Shown here: positions 7,378 to 14,808 of the stretch, in pieces
Position numbering within the stretch: position 1 is the stretch's first letter
Layout: every line of letters starts with the position of its first letter
Source: GCA-2705995 sp965661625
GTDB taxonomy: Bacteria > Bacteroidota > Bacteroidia > Flavobacteriales_G > Salibacteraceae
Assembly: GCA_965661625.1 (NCBI GenBank)
Contig: CBFIEM010000012.1
Span: 29,063-93,062, forward strand
Reading direction: 5' to 3'
DNA length: 64,000 nt
Notes under the pieces: generated by a model
The model's input: the letters and a program-made list of their open reading frames with translations, nothing else
The model's database searches: none
What the model was told of the DNA's origin: nothing
Made by a program: the position numbers and the translations under genes

Positions 7378-7851
7378 ATGAAGTTGAAGTTGTTAGTAGT
7401 TGGAAAAACAGATGCCTCTTATGTACAGGTAGGAATCGCGGAATATTCCAAGCGGATAAAGAAATACATTCGTTTTGAAGTGGACTTTATTCCTGACTTA
7501 AAGCATAGAAAATCATTAAGTATAGCTGAACAGAAGGCTCAGGAGGGGGTACTCATTTTAAACCAACTTAAAAGTTCAGACCACGTTGTTTTGCTTGATG
7601 AAACAGGGGAGATGTTTAGTTCAGTGGAATTTGCGCAACGTTTACAAAAGTTCATGAATGCTGGTTATGCCCAAGTGGTTTTTATCATAGGTGGACCATA
7701 TGGGTTTAGTGATGAGGTTGTTGCGCGTGCACAGGTGAAAGTTAGCTTATCTAGAATGACATTTTCCCATCAAATGGTACGCTTATTTATCACAGAACAG
7801 CTGTATCGTGGGTTTTCAATCCTGCGCAATGAACCTTATCATCATCAGTGA
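7378..7851 (+). CDS. rlmH: 23S rRNA (pseudouridine-1915 N3) methyltransferase RlmH
   Basis: SPOUT-class methyltransferase, 157 aa, full length. It methylates N3 of pseudouridine 1915 in helix 69 of 23S rRNA on assembled 70S ribosomes, using SAM. The C-terminal knot is visible: VVFIIGGPYGFSDEV and LSRMTFSHQMVRLFITEQLYR, with YHH at the extreme C-terminus, all hallmark RlmH features. The N-terminus MKLKLLVVGKT is typical. It is divergent from the DUF4783 gene with a gap of about 40 bp, and convergent with galE with a 7-bp overlap. The rRNA pseudouridine synthase gene rluD lies about 1.1 kb away; RluD forms the pseudouridine that RlmH methylates. Confidence 0.97.
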   Translation: MKLKLLVVGKTDASYVQVGIAEYSKRIKKYIRFEVDFIPDLKHRKSLSIAEQKAQEGVLILNQLKSSDHVVLLDETGEMFSSVEFAQRLQKFMNAGYAQVVFIIGGPYGFSDEVVARAQVKVSLSRMTFSHQMVRLFITEQLYRGFSILRNEPYHHQ

Positions 7852-8888
7852 GGTTTGGCTATTCCAACCTCCCCCATGTAGTTTTGCCAATCCCAAGCTG
7901 TCGACATCATTTCGTTAATCGTAAAGGTGGGTTCCCAACCAAGTACCGCTTTTGCTTTTTGTGGATTAGAATAGATGGACTCCACATCTCCATCTCGTCT
8001 AGGACCTATATTATAAGGAGCTTTAACTGAAGTTGTTTGTTCAAATGCAGTGATAGCTTCAAATACTGAAACACCTTCACCAGAGCCAAGGTTAATGATG
8101 TCAAAAAGGTTTGCGTCTTCTCGTTTCAACTGTTGCTCGATTCCCATTACATGAGCCCTTGCTATATCAGTAACGTGAATGTAATCACGAATACATGATC
8201 CATCACGTGTATCCCAATCATTTCCAAATACCGTAAATGCATCAATGATTCCTGCTGCAGCTTGTGTTATAACAGGAACAAGGTTATTTACACGTTTAGA
8301 AGGAAGTTCCCCAAGTTTTCCTGATTTGTGAGCACCAACAGGATTAAAATAGCGGAGGGCGACAACATCTAACGGCGCTACTGCAGAACTAAATTCTAGC
8401 AGTCGCTCACCATTTTGTTTGGAATAGGCATATGGTGATTCTGCTTTTCCAAGCACAATACGTTCCGTAACAGGCAACATTGATGGGGTCACATTTCCGT
8501 AGACACTGCAAGAAGATGAGAATAAGATGTTTTTAACCCCATACGCTATACAAGCATCGGTAATGTTAACAAGAGATTCATTGTTGTTATGTAGGCAAAA
8601 TGTTGGATTTGCAACGCTATCCGGAACAGATTTTAACGCAGCAAAATGGATAACCCCTTGCAAATCTGGGTGAGTATTAAATACCTGATGGACAAAGTCT
8701 TTGTTACATAAATCCCCTTCGAAATACGAAACTGTTCTTCCCGTAAGCTCTTCAATTAACTGATATGTGATTGGGTCAGAGTTGATGTAATTATCAACTG
8801 AAACAACTTCGTGATCGGCAGCCAACAATTCAACAATTGTTTGAGCGCCAATGTAACCTGCGCCTCCTGTTACAAGTATTTTTGACAT
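7845..8888 (-). CDS. galE: UDP-glucose 4-epimerase
   Basis: Extended short-chain dehydrogenase of 347 aa. It interconverts UDP-glucose and UDP-galactose (or the GlcNAc/GalNAc forms) with bound NAD. It has the N-terminal GGAGYIG dinucleotide motif, the catalytic Ser in LFSSSCSVYG, the YxxxK pair in YAYSKQ, and the family segments LRYFNPVGAH and RDYIHVTDIARAH. It supplies sugar nucleotides for the envelope polysaccharides suggested by the nearby glycosyltransferases. It has its own promoter element at 8903-8910 and overlaps rlmH convergently. The call is firm; the preferred hexose is not decided by what I can see. Confidence 0.95.
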   Translation of the reverse strand: MSKILVTGGAGYIGAQTIVELLAADHEVVSVDNYINSDPITYQLIEELTGRTVSYFEGDLCNKDFVHQVFNTHPDLQGVIHFAALKSVPDSVANPTFCLHNNNESLVNITDACIAYGVKNILFSSSCSVYGNVTPSMLPVTERIVLGKAESPYAYSKQNGERLLEFSSAVAPLDVVALRYFNPVGAHKSGKLGELPSKRVNNLVPVITQAAAGIIDAFTVFGNDWDTRDGSCIRDYIHVTDIARAHVMGIEQQLKREDANLFDIINLGSGEGVSVFEAITAFEQTTSVKAPYNIGPRRDGDVESIYSNPQKAKAVLGWEPTFTINEMMSTAWDWQNYMGEVGIAKPH

Positions 8889-8902
8889 ATGTTAGTTTTT
8901 AT

Positions 8903-8910
8903 CAAAACTA
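8903..8910 (-). promoter_or_regulatory. Promoter -7 element of galE
   Basis: TAGTTTTG on the minus strand fits TAnnTTTG and ends 14 bases before the galE ATG, giving a very short leader. Confidence 0.5.
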
Positions 8911-8969
8911 GCACATCAATCTATTAAATGGATATTCTGGATGGAAGAATTTCTGCTGGCTTTTAATCG

Positions 8970-8977
8970 TACTTTTG
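8970..8977 (+). promoter_or_regulatory. Promoter -7 element of rluD
   Basis: TACTTTTG fits TAnnTTTG. It ends only 7 bases before the rluD ATG at 8985, so transcription would start at or within a base or two of the start codon, making a leaderless or nearly leaderless mRNA. Confidence 0.5.
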
Positions 8978-8984
8978 AGCCATC

Positions 8985-10016
8985 ATGAAAGAGGATATTG
9001 AGGAAGAAGAGGCACAAGATGATTTGGTTGAACATTATCAATACACCGTTGATCCTGGCCAAACCCTGTTGCGCATCGATAAGTTTCTAAACGATCGGTT
9101 GCCAAAAGTTTCTCGAAATAAAATTCAAGAGGCAGCTAAATCAGGGAATATATTGGTTAATGGAGACCGCGTGAAACCTAATTATAAGGTGAAGCCGCTT
9201 GATTCAGTATCGTTAGTCTTTGCGTATGAAAAGCATGAGCCGAGCTTAGATCCAGAAGCAATTCCATTGGATATTGTTTATGAAGACGATGATGTGATGG
9301 TGATTAATAAACCAGCGGGGATGGTTGTGCATCCCGGTCAGGGAAATAAATCAGGGACGCTCGTTAACGCATTGCTTCACCACATTCAAAACTTACCAGA
9401 TAGTCCAAGTGGGATTGATCGTCCTGGTATTGTACATCGAATTGACAAGCTTACCACTGGGTTAATGGTTATCGGGAAAACTGATCAAGCCTTGAATGGT
9501 TTGGCGATGCAGTTTTTCAATAGAACTATCAATAGACGCTACTTAGCTTTGGTCTGGGGAAATATGGATGAGGATGAGGGCAGAATTGAAGGTAACATCG
9601 GCCGCAGTCCAAAAAACAGAAAACTGATGCAGGTTTTTCCGGATGGCGATTTTGGAAAGCACGCAGCTACGAATTTCGAGATTGTAGAGCGGTTTTTATA
9701 TGTTTCTTTAGTCGCTTGCAAGCTTGAAACAGGTAGAACGCATCAAATTAGGGTGCACTTTAAGCATATTGGTCACCCGCTGTTTGGGGACCCTGAATAT
9801 GGAGGAAACAAAATCCTTAAAGGAACAACTTTCAACAAGTATAAGCAGTTCGTTCATAATTGCTTTACTGAGCTTCCGCGTCAGGCGTTACATGCAGCTA
9901 ATTTGGGCTTTGAGCACCCTAGAACTAAAGAATGGATGGAGTTTGAATGTCCGTTACCAACTGACATGCAAACTGTAATTGAAAAGTGGCGAGGTTATAC
10001 AAGTCACCGGAACTAG
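8985..10016 (+). CDS. rluD: 23S rRNA pseudouridine synthase RluD (RluA family)
   Basis: A 343-aa pseudouridine synthase. Residues about 27-85 form an S4 RNA-binding domain (LLRIDKFLNDRLP, GNILVNGDRV); residues about 95-335 are the catalytic RluA domain with the aspartate D154 in HRIDKLTTGLMV, plus RRYLALVWG and TGRTHQIRVH. By family it makes pseudouridines 1911/1915/1917 in helix 69 of 23S rRNA. An acidic N-terminal tail (EDIEEEEAQDD) is common in Bacteroidota members. In this phylum the gene is often next to a PASTA protein gene; here that gene lies about 2 kb away, separated by a convergent T9SS gene. The start is supported by the adjacent promoter element. Confidence 0.92.
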   Translation: MKEDIEEEEAQDDLVEHYQYTVDPGQTLLRIDKFLNDRLPKVSRNKIQEAAKSGNILVNGDRVKPNYKVKPLDSVSLVFAYEKHEPSLDPEAIPLDIVYEDDDVMVINKPAGMVVHPGQGNKSGTLVNALLHHIQNLPDSPSGIDRPGIVHRIDKLTTGLMVIGKTDQALNGLAMQFFNRTINRRYLALVWGNMDEDEGRIEGNIGRSPKNRKLMQVFPDGDFGKHAATNFEIVERFLYVSLVACKLETGRTHQIRVHFKHIGHPLFGDPEYGGNKILKGTTFNKYKQFVHNCFTELPRQALHAANLGFEHPRTKEWMEFECPLPTDMQTVIEKWRGYTSHRN

Positions 10017-12211
10017 AGAACAATTAAACGTTTAAAGGTATTGATGCCTTTTTGAGAAGACAACCGAACGAGGTATATTCCAGCAGGAAAACCATCTAGG
10101 GCTAATTCGCCAGTGCCTATGAATGAGCTAGTGGTCATTGATCTTCCTGAAATATCAAAGACTTCTACAGTAATCGATTCGCTGCCGCCAAACTTGAAAC
10201 GAACCAAGTCATTCGCTGGGTTTGGATACATGGAGATTTCAAGATCATCAGCATTGAGTGTTGAAGCGCTAACGGGATGCGGGTTAAACGTTGAACCGAA
10301 ATCTGGTCTCAGCATAAGGCTACCATCAAAAAGGGTGTTTAACCAACCATTTCCAGAGTTGTAAAACAGGTTCTCCGATTTGTCTGTATTACGATCGTAA
10401 CCTACGTAAATCGCACCGCTTCCAATGTGTTGGTAACCTACAAAAAAAGTTCCGCTTACTTCTACGGGCTCGTCAAGTTCATACCGTGTAAATAAATCCC
10501 TTCCGCCAGTGTGAAAGGGGAACTCTGCCCCGCCTTCATATAGGATCCCGCCATTGTCTAAGCTTTTCCACACCATTATTCTAAAGGGTCTATTTGTAGT
10601 GGACTCCCACAATATAGGAAGGTACATCTGCACTGCTCTCAGTGTATCAGTTACTGGGATGTCAAAGCGATAGGCTACCTGGAATCCTTGACTTTCGCCA
10701 TAATATGCTCGTTCTGCAGACCCATCATCGTAAGCGTAATGCTGTTGAAATTGTTGATAATAGAATGCCGTATCGTTATTCCTGTTGATATCAGGAGTCG
10801 TATTGCTGATGTATTTTACACCAAATCCTTTTTCGATAGCTGGATCAGCAGTCGGAAATTGAAATGCATTGAGGTCAAAAGTTTGACTGATTTCACTCAC
10901 CGGCGCAAAGTTTGGTACAACCGCATTTGGTGAAGTTGAGATAGAAAGTCCATCTTCTTCTACTTGAAGGGAGAAGTTGACAAGCTTAGCAGTGCTACTG
11001 TTGTTTTTAACTGGGGTGCTTGTTTCAGTTTTCATGAAACCTCCGGGTGTAGCCTTGTAATGACTCCAAGGTACCGCGTGATAATTTGTTAGTAGGCTTG
11101 GTGGAGAATAGCGGAAAGCCACATCATCTAATAGGGTGTCTCCTTTTGTTCGAGCATTATTCAGCCGAACGTAATCAATATGCCAGTGGTCTAAATTTCC
11201 CGTAAGCGTTGCGATATTGCGAAACCTAAACTGAAACCCATCTTGGAAATAAAGGGTGTCGGATAGTTTTATCATTACTTGCTCAAATGGTTTTACATCT
11301 GAACCCGGTGCCGTCCACACTTCTTGCCAAGTGTCTAAGGTGGGCTGATAACACTCTAAAATTAAAAAATCATCAGCACTAGGTCGCTCACCTATCCCTT
11401 GTGGTTGGTAAAAGAAACTCAAGTAAATGGAGTCTGAGTTGTTATACGTTCCTTGATTGTTGGGTTTTGTTTTTAAGTAGATCGGCTTTGACGTTAGTGT
11501 GTCAGCACTTCCCTGAACCCCAGGGTCAAATAGGTTCGTGGCATATGGCTGTCCAAAAGCGTCTACACCATCTAGTGTTGCAACTCCTATTGAAGGCGGA
11601 TCCACGGGGTATGTGCCATTGATGAACGCATTTCTATCGATCCATAGTGATGCATCATCGGGTATCACATACATGCTATCCCTACCATTGAATAGGATGG
11701 TGTCGGCAATGAAGTTTGGGTCTAAGTTTCCGCCAATGAGTGTTCCATTAGGAGCGGGCCACAAAATTTGCTCTTGAATCACCTTAAAAGGCTCGGTACT
11801 CGATGAGAAATAACGGACTAGTATTGAGTCGTTTGCGGTGGAGTCCCAAGCATTTATTCCAGTATTAAAAAAGTAGTCGTAACTCTGGTTGAACATTGCA
11901 AATGCAGTATCCACGATCGCTCCATTTACCGTAAAGTCAACACGTTCCTTTCTGAATACTCCTGCTTGCAACGTGTCTGGATTATAAGTCTTCTGACTCG
12001 CCACACTAAAATCATCTGTAAACGGAAGGTGAAGCGTGTCAATTTCGAAGTAAATGTCTGTGTATTCAGGAACGGAAATACCACGTTCGTTTGCTTGAGC
12101 TTCCAAGGTTCCGTACGTGCCACTGTAACGCAATGGGGATAAATGTTCTTGGGAAAATACATTTACCCCGATAAGAAAAAAGGCAATAAATAAAGTATAA
12201 ACTTTAATCAT
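10013..12211 (-). CDS. Secreted protein with T9SS type A sorting domain
   Basis: A 732-aa cargo of the type IX secretion system. It has a signal peptide (FIAFFLIGVNVFSQ), a long beta-rich middle with choice-of-anchor-like segments (YLSFFYQPQG, DYVRLNNART), and a C-terminal sorting domain of about 75 residues beginning EISMYPNPANDLVRF and ending GIYLVRLSS..KRLIVL. It should be exported by Sec, carried through the outer membrane by T9SS, and released or anchored after removal of the C-terminal domain. No enzymatic motif is apparent. The ATG overlaps the PASTA gene stop by 4 bp (ATGA), so the two are translationally coupled, and it ends convergently with rluD (4-bp overlap). Activity unknown. 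Confidence 0.85.
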   Translation of the reverse strand: MIKVYTLFIAFFLIGVNVFSQEHLSPLRYSGTYGTLEAQANERGISVPEYTDIYFEIDTLHLPFTDDFSVASQKTYNPDTLQAGVFRKERVDFTVNGAIVDTAFAMFNQSYDYFFNTGINAWDSTANDSILVRYFSSSTEPFKVIQEQILWPAPNGTLIGGNLDPNFIADTILFNGRDSMYVIPDDASLWIDRNAFINGTYPVDPPSIGVATLDGVDAFGQPYATNLFDPGVQGSADTLTSKPIYLKTKPNNQGTYNNSDSIYLSFFYQPQGIGERPSADDFLILECYQPTLDTWQEVWTAPGSDVKPFEQVMIKLSDTLYFQDGFQFRFRNIATLTGNLDHWHIDYVRLNNARTKGDTLLDDVAFRYSPPSLLTNYHAVPWSHYKATPGGFMKTETSTPVKNNSSTAKLVNFSLQVEEDGLSISTSPNAVVPNFAPVSEISQTFDLNAFQFPTADPAIEKGFGVKYISNTTPDINRNNDTAFYYQQFQQHYAYDDGSAERAYYGESQGFQVAYRFDIPVTDTLRAVQMYLPILWESTTNRPFRIMVWKSLDNGGILYEGGAEFPFHTGGRDLFTRYELDEPVEVSGTFFVGYQHIGSGAIYVGYDRNTDKSENLFYNSGNGWLNTLFDGSLMLRPDFGSTFNPHPVSASTLNADDLEISMYPNPANDLVRFKFGGSESITVEVFDISGRSMTTSSFIGTGELALDGFPAGIYLVRLSSQKGINTFKRLIVL

Positions 12212-13032
12212 GGAGTTAACGAGCTTAAACTGTCCTGCGGAGATAACTCGAATTCAGGTAATTTATTACTGTCCAGCGTAAAAAAGAGGTCAATACTCTT
12301 ACCCAAATTGATTTCTTGCTCTGCATCGTAGGCAGGGAACTGCTTGTAAACGAAAGAAGAATTTGAATCTTGGCCTACCTCTGGATCGTATTCTACGATA
12401 CCAACATTTAATCCTTTCCCTTGAATGGCAGCGCGTGCTTCGCTCAAAGTCATCCCAAAAAAGGGAGGGAGGATAATAGTCATTGAGCTTTCTCCAGCAC
12501 CTGAAATAATATCAATGGTACTTCCTTTATTGATTTCAATGCCCGACTCCAACAATTTTCCATTCATCGAAAGTCCAACAACACAATTGTCACACTCGCT
12601 TGCGCGTGGGATTATTTCCCCAACTTTCAATCCATACGTTTGAAGTCTTGAAATTGCACTCCGCAAGGTCATGTCTTGCAGTTCGGGCAAGACTACCTTA
12701 GGCGGGCTTACGGAATTGATGGTGAGGTATATTTTCCTTCCCGATTTAACTGCTTGATTGGCAGAGGGGTGTTGATCAATCACAATTCCTCGAGCACTGT
12801 TCGGGTCGAAAATGGAGTCGATGATCACAAAGTCTAAGTTTTTATCAGATATAAATCCTTCTAATTCCGAATAGTGAAAGCCATTGAAATCAGGGACCTC
12901 AATTGATTCATCGTGTCGGGTATAAGCATCTAAGAATACCAAGAACGCGTAAATTCCTCCAACTGAAATCACAGCTGCGATTAGTAGCTGAAAGAGAAAT
13001 AACTTCGAAAAGAAAGATTTTAAAAAACTCAT
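12208..13032 (-). CDS. Membrane-anchored PASTA-domain protein
   Basis: A 274-aa protein with a short cytoplasmic N-terminus, one transmembrane helix (residues about 12-35) and three periplasmic PASTA repeats (about 41-108, 112-180, 184-252), each beginning with a V/LP-x-(L/F)-x-GM-type turn (VPDFNGFHYSEL, LPELQDMTLRSA, LPPFFGMTLSEA). PASTA repeats bind peptidoglycan fragments or beta-lactams in Ser/Thr kinases and class B PBPs, but here there is neither kinase nor transpeptidase. Stand-alone PASTA proteins are a Bacteroidota feature, thought to relate to cell-wall sensing or localisation; that role is inferred. It sits between a 79-aa gene (12 bp upstream) and a T9SS cargo (4-bp overlap). Confidence 0.88.
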   Translation of the reverse strand: MSFLKSFFSKLFLFQLLIAAVISVGGIYAFLVFLDAYTRHDESIEVPDFNGFHYSELEGFISDKNLDFVIIDSIFDPNSARGIVIDQHPSANQAVKSGRKIYLTINSVSPPKVVLPELQDMTLRSAISRLQTYGLKVGEIIPRASECDNCVVGLSMNGKLLESGIEINKGSTIDIISGAGESSMTIILPPFFGMTLSEARAAIQGKGLNVGIVEYDPEVGQDSNSSFVYKQFPAYDAEQEINLGKSIDLFFTLDSNKLPEFELSPQDSLSSLTP

Positions 13033-13044
13033 GCAGACTGAGAG

Positions 13045-13284
13045 TTACTTCGAAACTTTATAGCCTAGTTTTTCCAAGGTGGATTTCATTTCTTCAACAC
13101 GTTCCATTTCCCTGCTTTCAAGCTCTTTGTCTATCGACTTTCGCAGCCCTATCAATTCGCGCTCTTCTAATTTCCCTAGAAATTGACCGGCAAACAATGA
13201 CTTTAACGTTCCGTTATTGTTCTGATTTTGGCGAAACTTAGCAACTAAAATAGATGGAGTTAATCCGTCTTTTGATTTTCTCAT
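13045..13284 (-). CDS. Small conserved-looking hypothetical protein
   Basis: A 79-aa soluble, charged protein. The N-terminal half is basic and Asn-rich (KFRQNQNNNG), and the C-terminal half is a predicted helix rich in Glu, Arg and Lys (LEERELIGLRKSIDKELESR), so a helical hairpin or short coiled coil is likely. I do not recognise a family. It lies 12 bp upstream of the PASTA gene and has a promoter element TACTTTTG at 13305-13312, so it appears to be the first gene of a three-gene operon with the PASTA protein and the T9SS cargo. Its consistent spacing and start make it a real gene. Confidence 0.65.
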   Translation of the reverse strand: MRKSKDGLTPSILVAKFRQNQNNNGTLKSLFAGQFLGKLEERELIGLRKSIDKELESREMERVEEMKSTLEKLGYKVSK

Positions 13285-13304
13285 AACTTTACATTTATAG
13301 CCTT

Positions 13305-13312
13305 CAAAAGTA
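13305..13312 (-). promoter_or_regulatory. Promoter -7 element of the PASTA operon
   Basis: TACTTTTG on the minus strand fits TAnnTTTG and ends 20 bases before the ATG of the 79-aa gene. Confidence 0.5.
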
Positions 13313-13369
13313 ATTAATTTAGAAGCATCTCTTTACTTTTAATGAATCAAAACCATGAAATAGAGCTCT

Positions 13370-13942
13370 ATGAAAAACCTTGTTTTTGCAACAAATAATA
13401 AACACAAAATAGAAGAGCTATATGCTCTCCTGGGTAAAGAATACCAAGTGTTAACCTTGAAGGAAGCAGGCTTTACTGGTGAGTTAAGAGAAGATTTTGA
13501 AACGTTCGAGGAGAATGCGACTCAAAAAGCTCAACTCGTGTTTGATGAATTGGGAATTCCAGTCATTGCAGATGACTCGGGCCTGGAGGTCAAGTCACTT
13601 GATATGCGTCCTGGTGTTTTTAGCGCACGTTATGCCGGAATAAATGCCTCAGATGAAATGAACAACCAAAAGCTCTTAGAAGAACTTGATGGAATACCTG
13701 ACAGAACAGCCCAATTTGTTACGGTTATAGCGCTTGTTGACGAAACTGGAGTTAGGACTTATAGAGGCTCTTGCAAAGGGACCATTTTAGCAGAAAAACG
13801 TGGAGGATCAGGTTTTGGATACGACCCGCTTTTTGTACCAGAGCATTATAAGGAAACTTTCGCTGAACTAGGGGGCACTGTTAAGCAGAAAATTTCACAT
13901 CGAGCGAATGCACTCAAATTATTTCTGGCGGAAATGAATTAG
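13370..13942 (+). CDS. rdgB: dITP/XTP pyrophosphatase (RdgB/HAM1)
   Basis: A 190-aa Ham1-family nucleoside triphosphate pyrophosphatase that hydrolyses deaminated purine nucleotides (dITP, XTP) to monophosphates, keeping them out of DNA and RNA. Motifs: LVFATNNKHKIEEL at the N-terminus (substrate lysine), IADDSGLEVKSL (metal-binding acidic pair), FSARYAG, and GGSGFGYDPLF with HRANALK near the C-terminus. Length is normal. It is divergent from the 79-aa/PASTA operon and about 75 bp upstream of the cysQ start. No clear partner. Confidence 0.95.
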   Translation: MKNLVFATNNKHKIEELYALLGKEYQVLTLKEAGFTGELREDFETFEENATQKAQLVFDELGIPVIADDSGLEVKSLDMRPGVFSARYAGINASDEMNNQKLLEELDGIPDRTAQFVTVIALVDETGVRTYRGSCKGTILAEKRGGSGFGYDPLFVPEHYKETFAELGGTVKQKISHRANALKLFLAEMN

Positions 13943-13987
13943 CCCATTTTTAATGGGTGTTGGTGGTGTTAGGTAACATACAAATAC

Positions 13988-13995
13988 TACTTTTG
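13988..13995 (+). promoter_or_regulatory. Promoter -7 element of the cys operon
   Basis: TACTTTTG fits TAnnTTTG and ends 21 bases before the cysQ ATG at 14017. A start upstream of it (GTG at 13957) would not be on the transcript, which supports the ATG choice. Confidence 0.5.
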
Positions 13996-14016
13996 CTGTT
14001 AATACGAACAAAGTCT

Positions 14017-14808
14017 ATGAACTTACTAGAGAATATTGACGTAGCTATAGCAGCTGCTTTAAAAGCAGGGGATGAAATCTTGGCGGTATACGATTCTGAA
14101 TTTGAAGTTGAATCAAAACAGGATGAATCACCATTGACCGAAGCAGATAAGCGTGGACATGTAGCCATTGTCAATGAGTTGGCTGTGACGGACATACCTG
14201 TTTTGAGTGAAGAAGGGAAGTCAATACCCTTTAGTGATCGTGCTGGATGGGATTATTTCTGGATGGTTGATCCGCTGGATGGAACAAAAGAGTTTGTGAA
14301 GCGGAATGGTGAGTTCACGGTGAATATAGCCTTAATCAATAAAGGCAAATCAATAGCGGGTGTGGTTTATGTTCCGGTTTCAAAGGAACTTTATGTTGGA
14401 ATTAAAGATCACGGTAGTTTTAAACTAAAAGTAGAAAATGACACCGCAGATTGGGAGTCTTTGAAAACTGATGGTATAGCTTTACCGGAACCCATTGAGC
14501 GCCCTTACACGGTAGTTGGATCGAGATCACACAAATCAGCAGAAACCGAAGCGTTCATTGAAAGCGTTCAAAAAGAACGCGGAGAGGTTGAGATTCTGTC
14601 AAGAGGAAGTTCGCTAAAACTCTGTATGGTGGCTGAAGGTAGAGCTGATGCATATCCGCGGTATGCGCCTACCATGGAGTGGGATACTGCTGCAGGACAT
14701 GCAGTGTGTACAGCTGCGGGCTTCCGCGTGCTGCAATATCAAACGGAGCATGAAGTTGTTTATAATAAGGAGAACCTCCTGAATCCTTGGTTTCTGGTGA
14801 TTAAATGA
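14017..14808 (+). CDS. cysQ: 3'(2'),5'-bisphosphate nucleotidase CysQ
   Basis: An inositol-monophosphatase-family phosphatase of 263 aa that hydrolyses 3'-phosphoadenosine-5'-phosphate (PAP), the product left when PAPS donates sulfate, to AMP. The metal-binding motifs are clear: SPLTEADKRGH, LSEEGKSIPF, and MVDPLDGTKEFVKRNGEFTVNIAL, and the C-terminal EWDTAAGHAV. I chose the ATG at 14017 because the sequence before it is not family-like and holds the promoter. It is first in an operon with a SLC13 transporter (ATGA overlap), cysC, cysD and cysN, tying it to PAPS metabolism rather than inositol. Confidence 0.93.
   Translation: MNLLENIDVAIAAALKAGDEILAVYDSEFEVESKQDESPLTEADKRGHVAIVNELAVTDIPVLSEEGKSIPFSDRAGWDYFWMVDPLDGTKEFVKRNGEFTVNIALINKGKSIAGVVYVPVSKELYVGIKDHGSFKLKVENDTADWESLKTDGIALPEPIERPYTVVGSRSHKSAETEAFIESVQKERGEVEILSRGSSLKLCMVAEGRADAYPRYAPTMEWDTAAGHAVCTAAGFRVLQYQTEHEVVYNKENLLNPWFLVIK

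Noticed and set aside
12903..13241. 112-codon plus-strand frame opposite the PASTA and 79-aa genes.
   Set aside because: Antisense shadow; the minus-strand genes have matching starts, spacing and domains.
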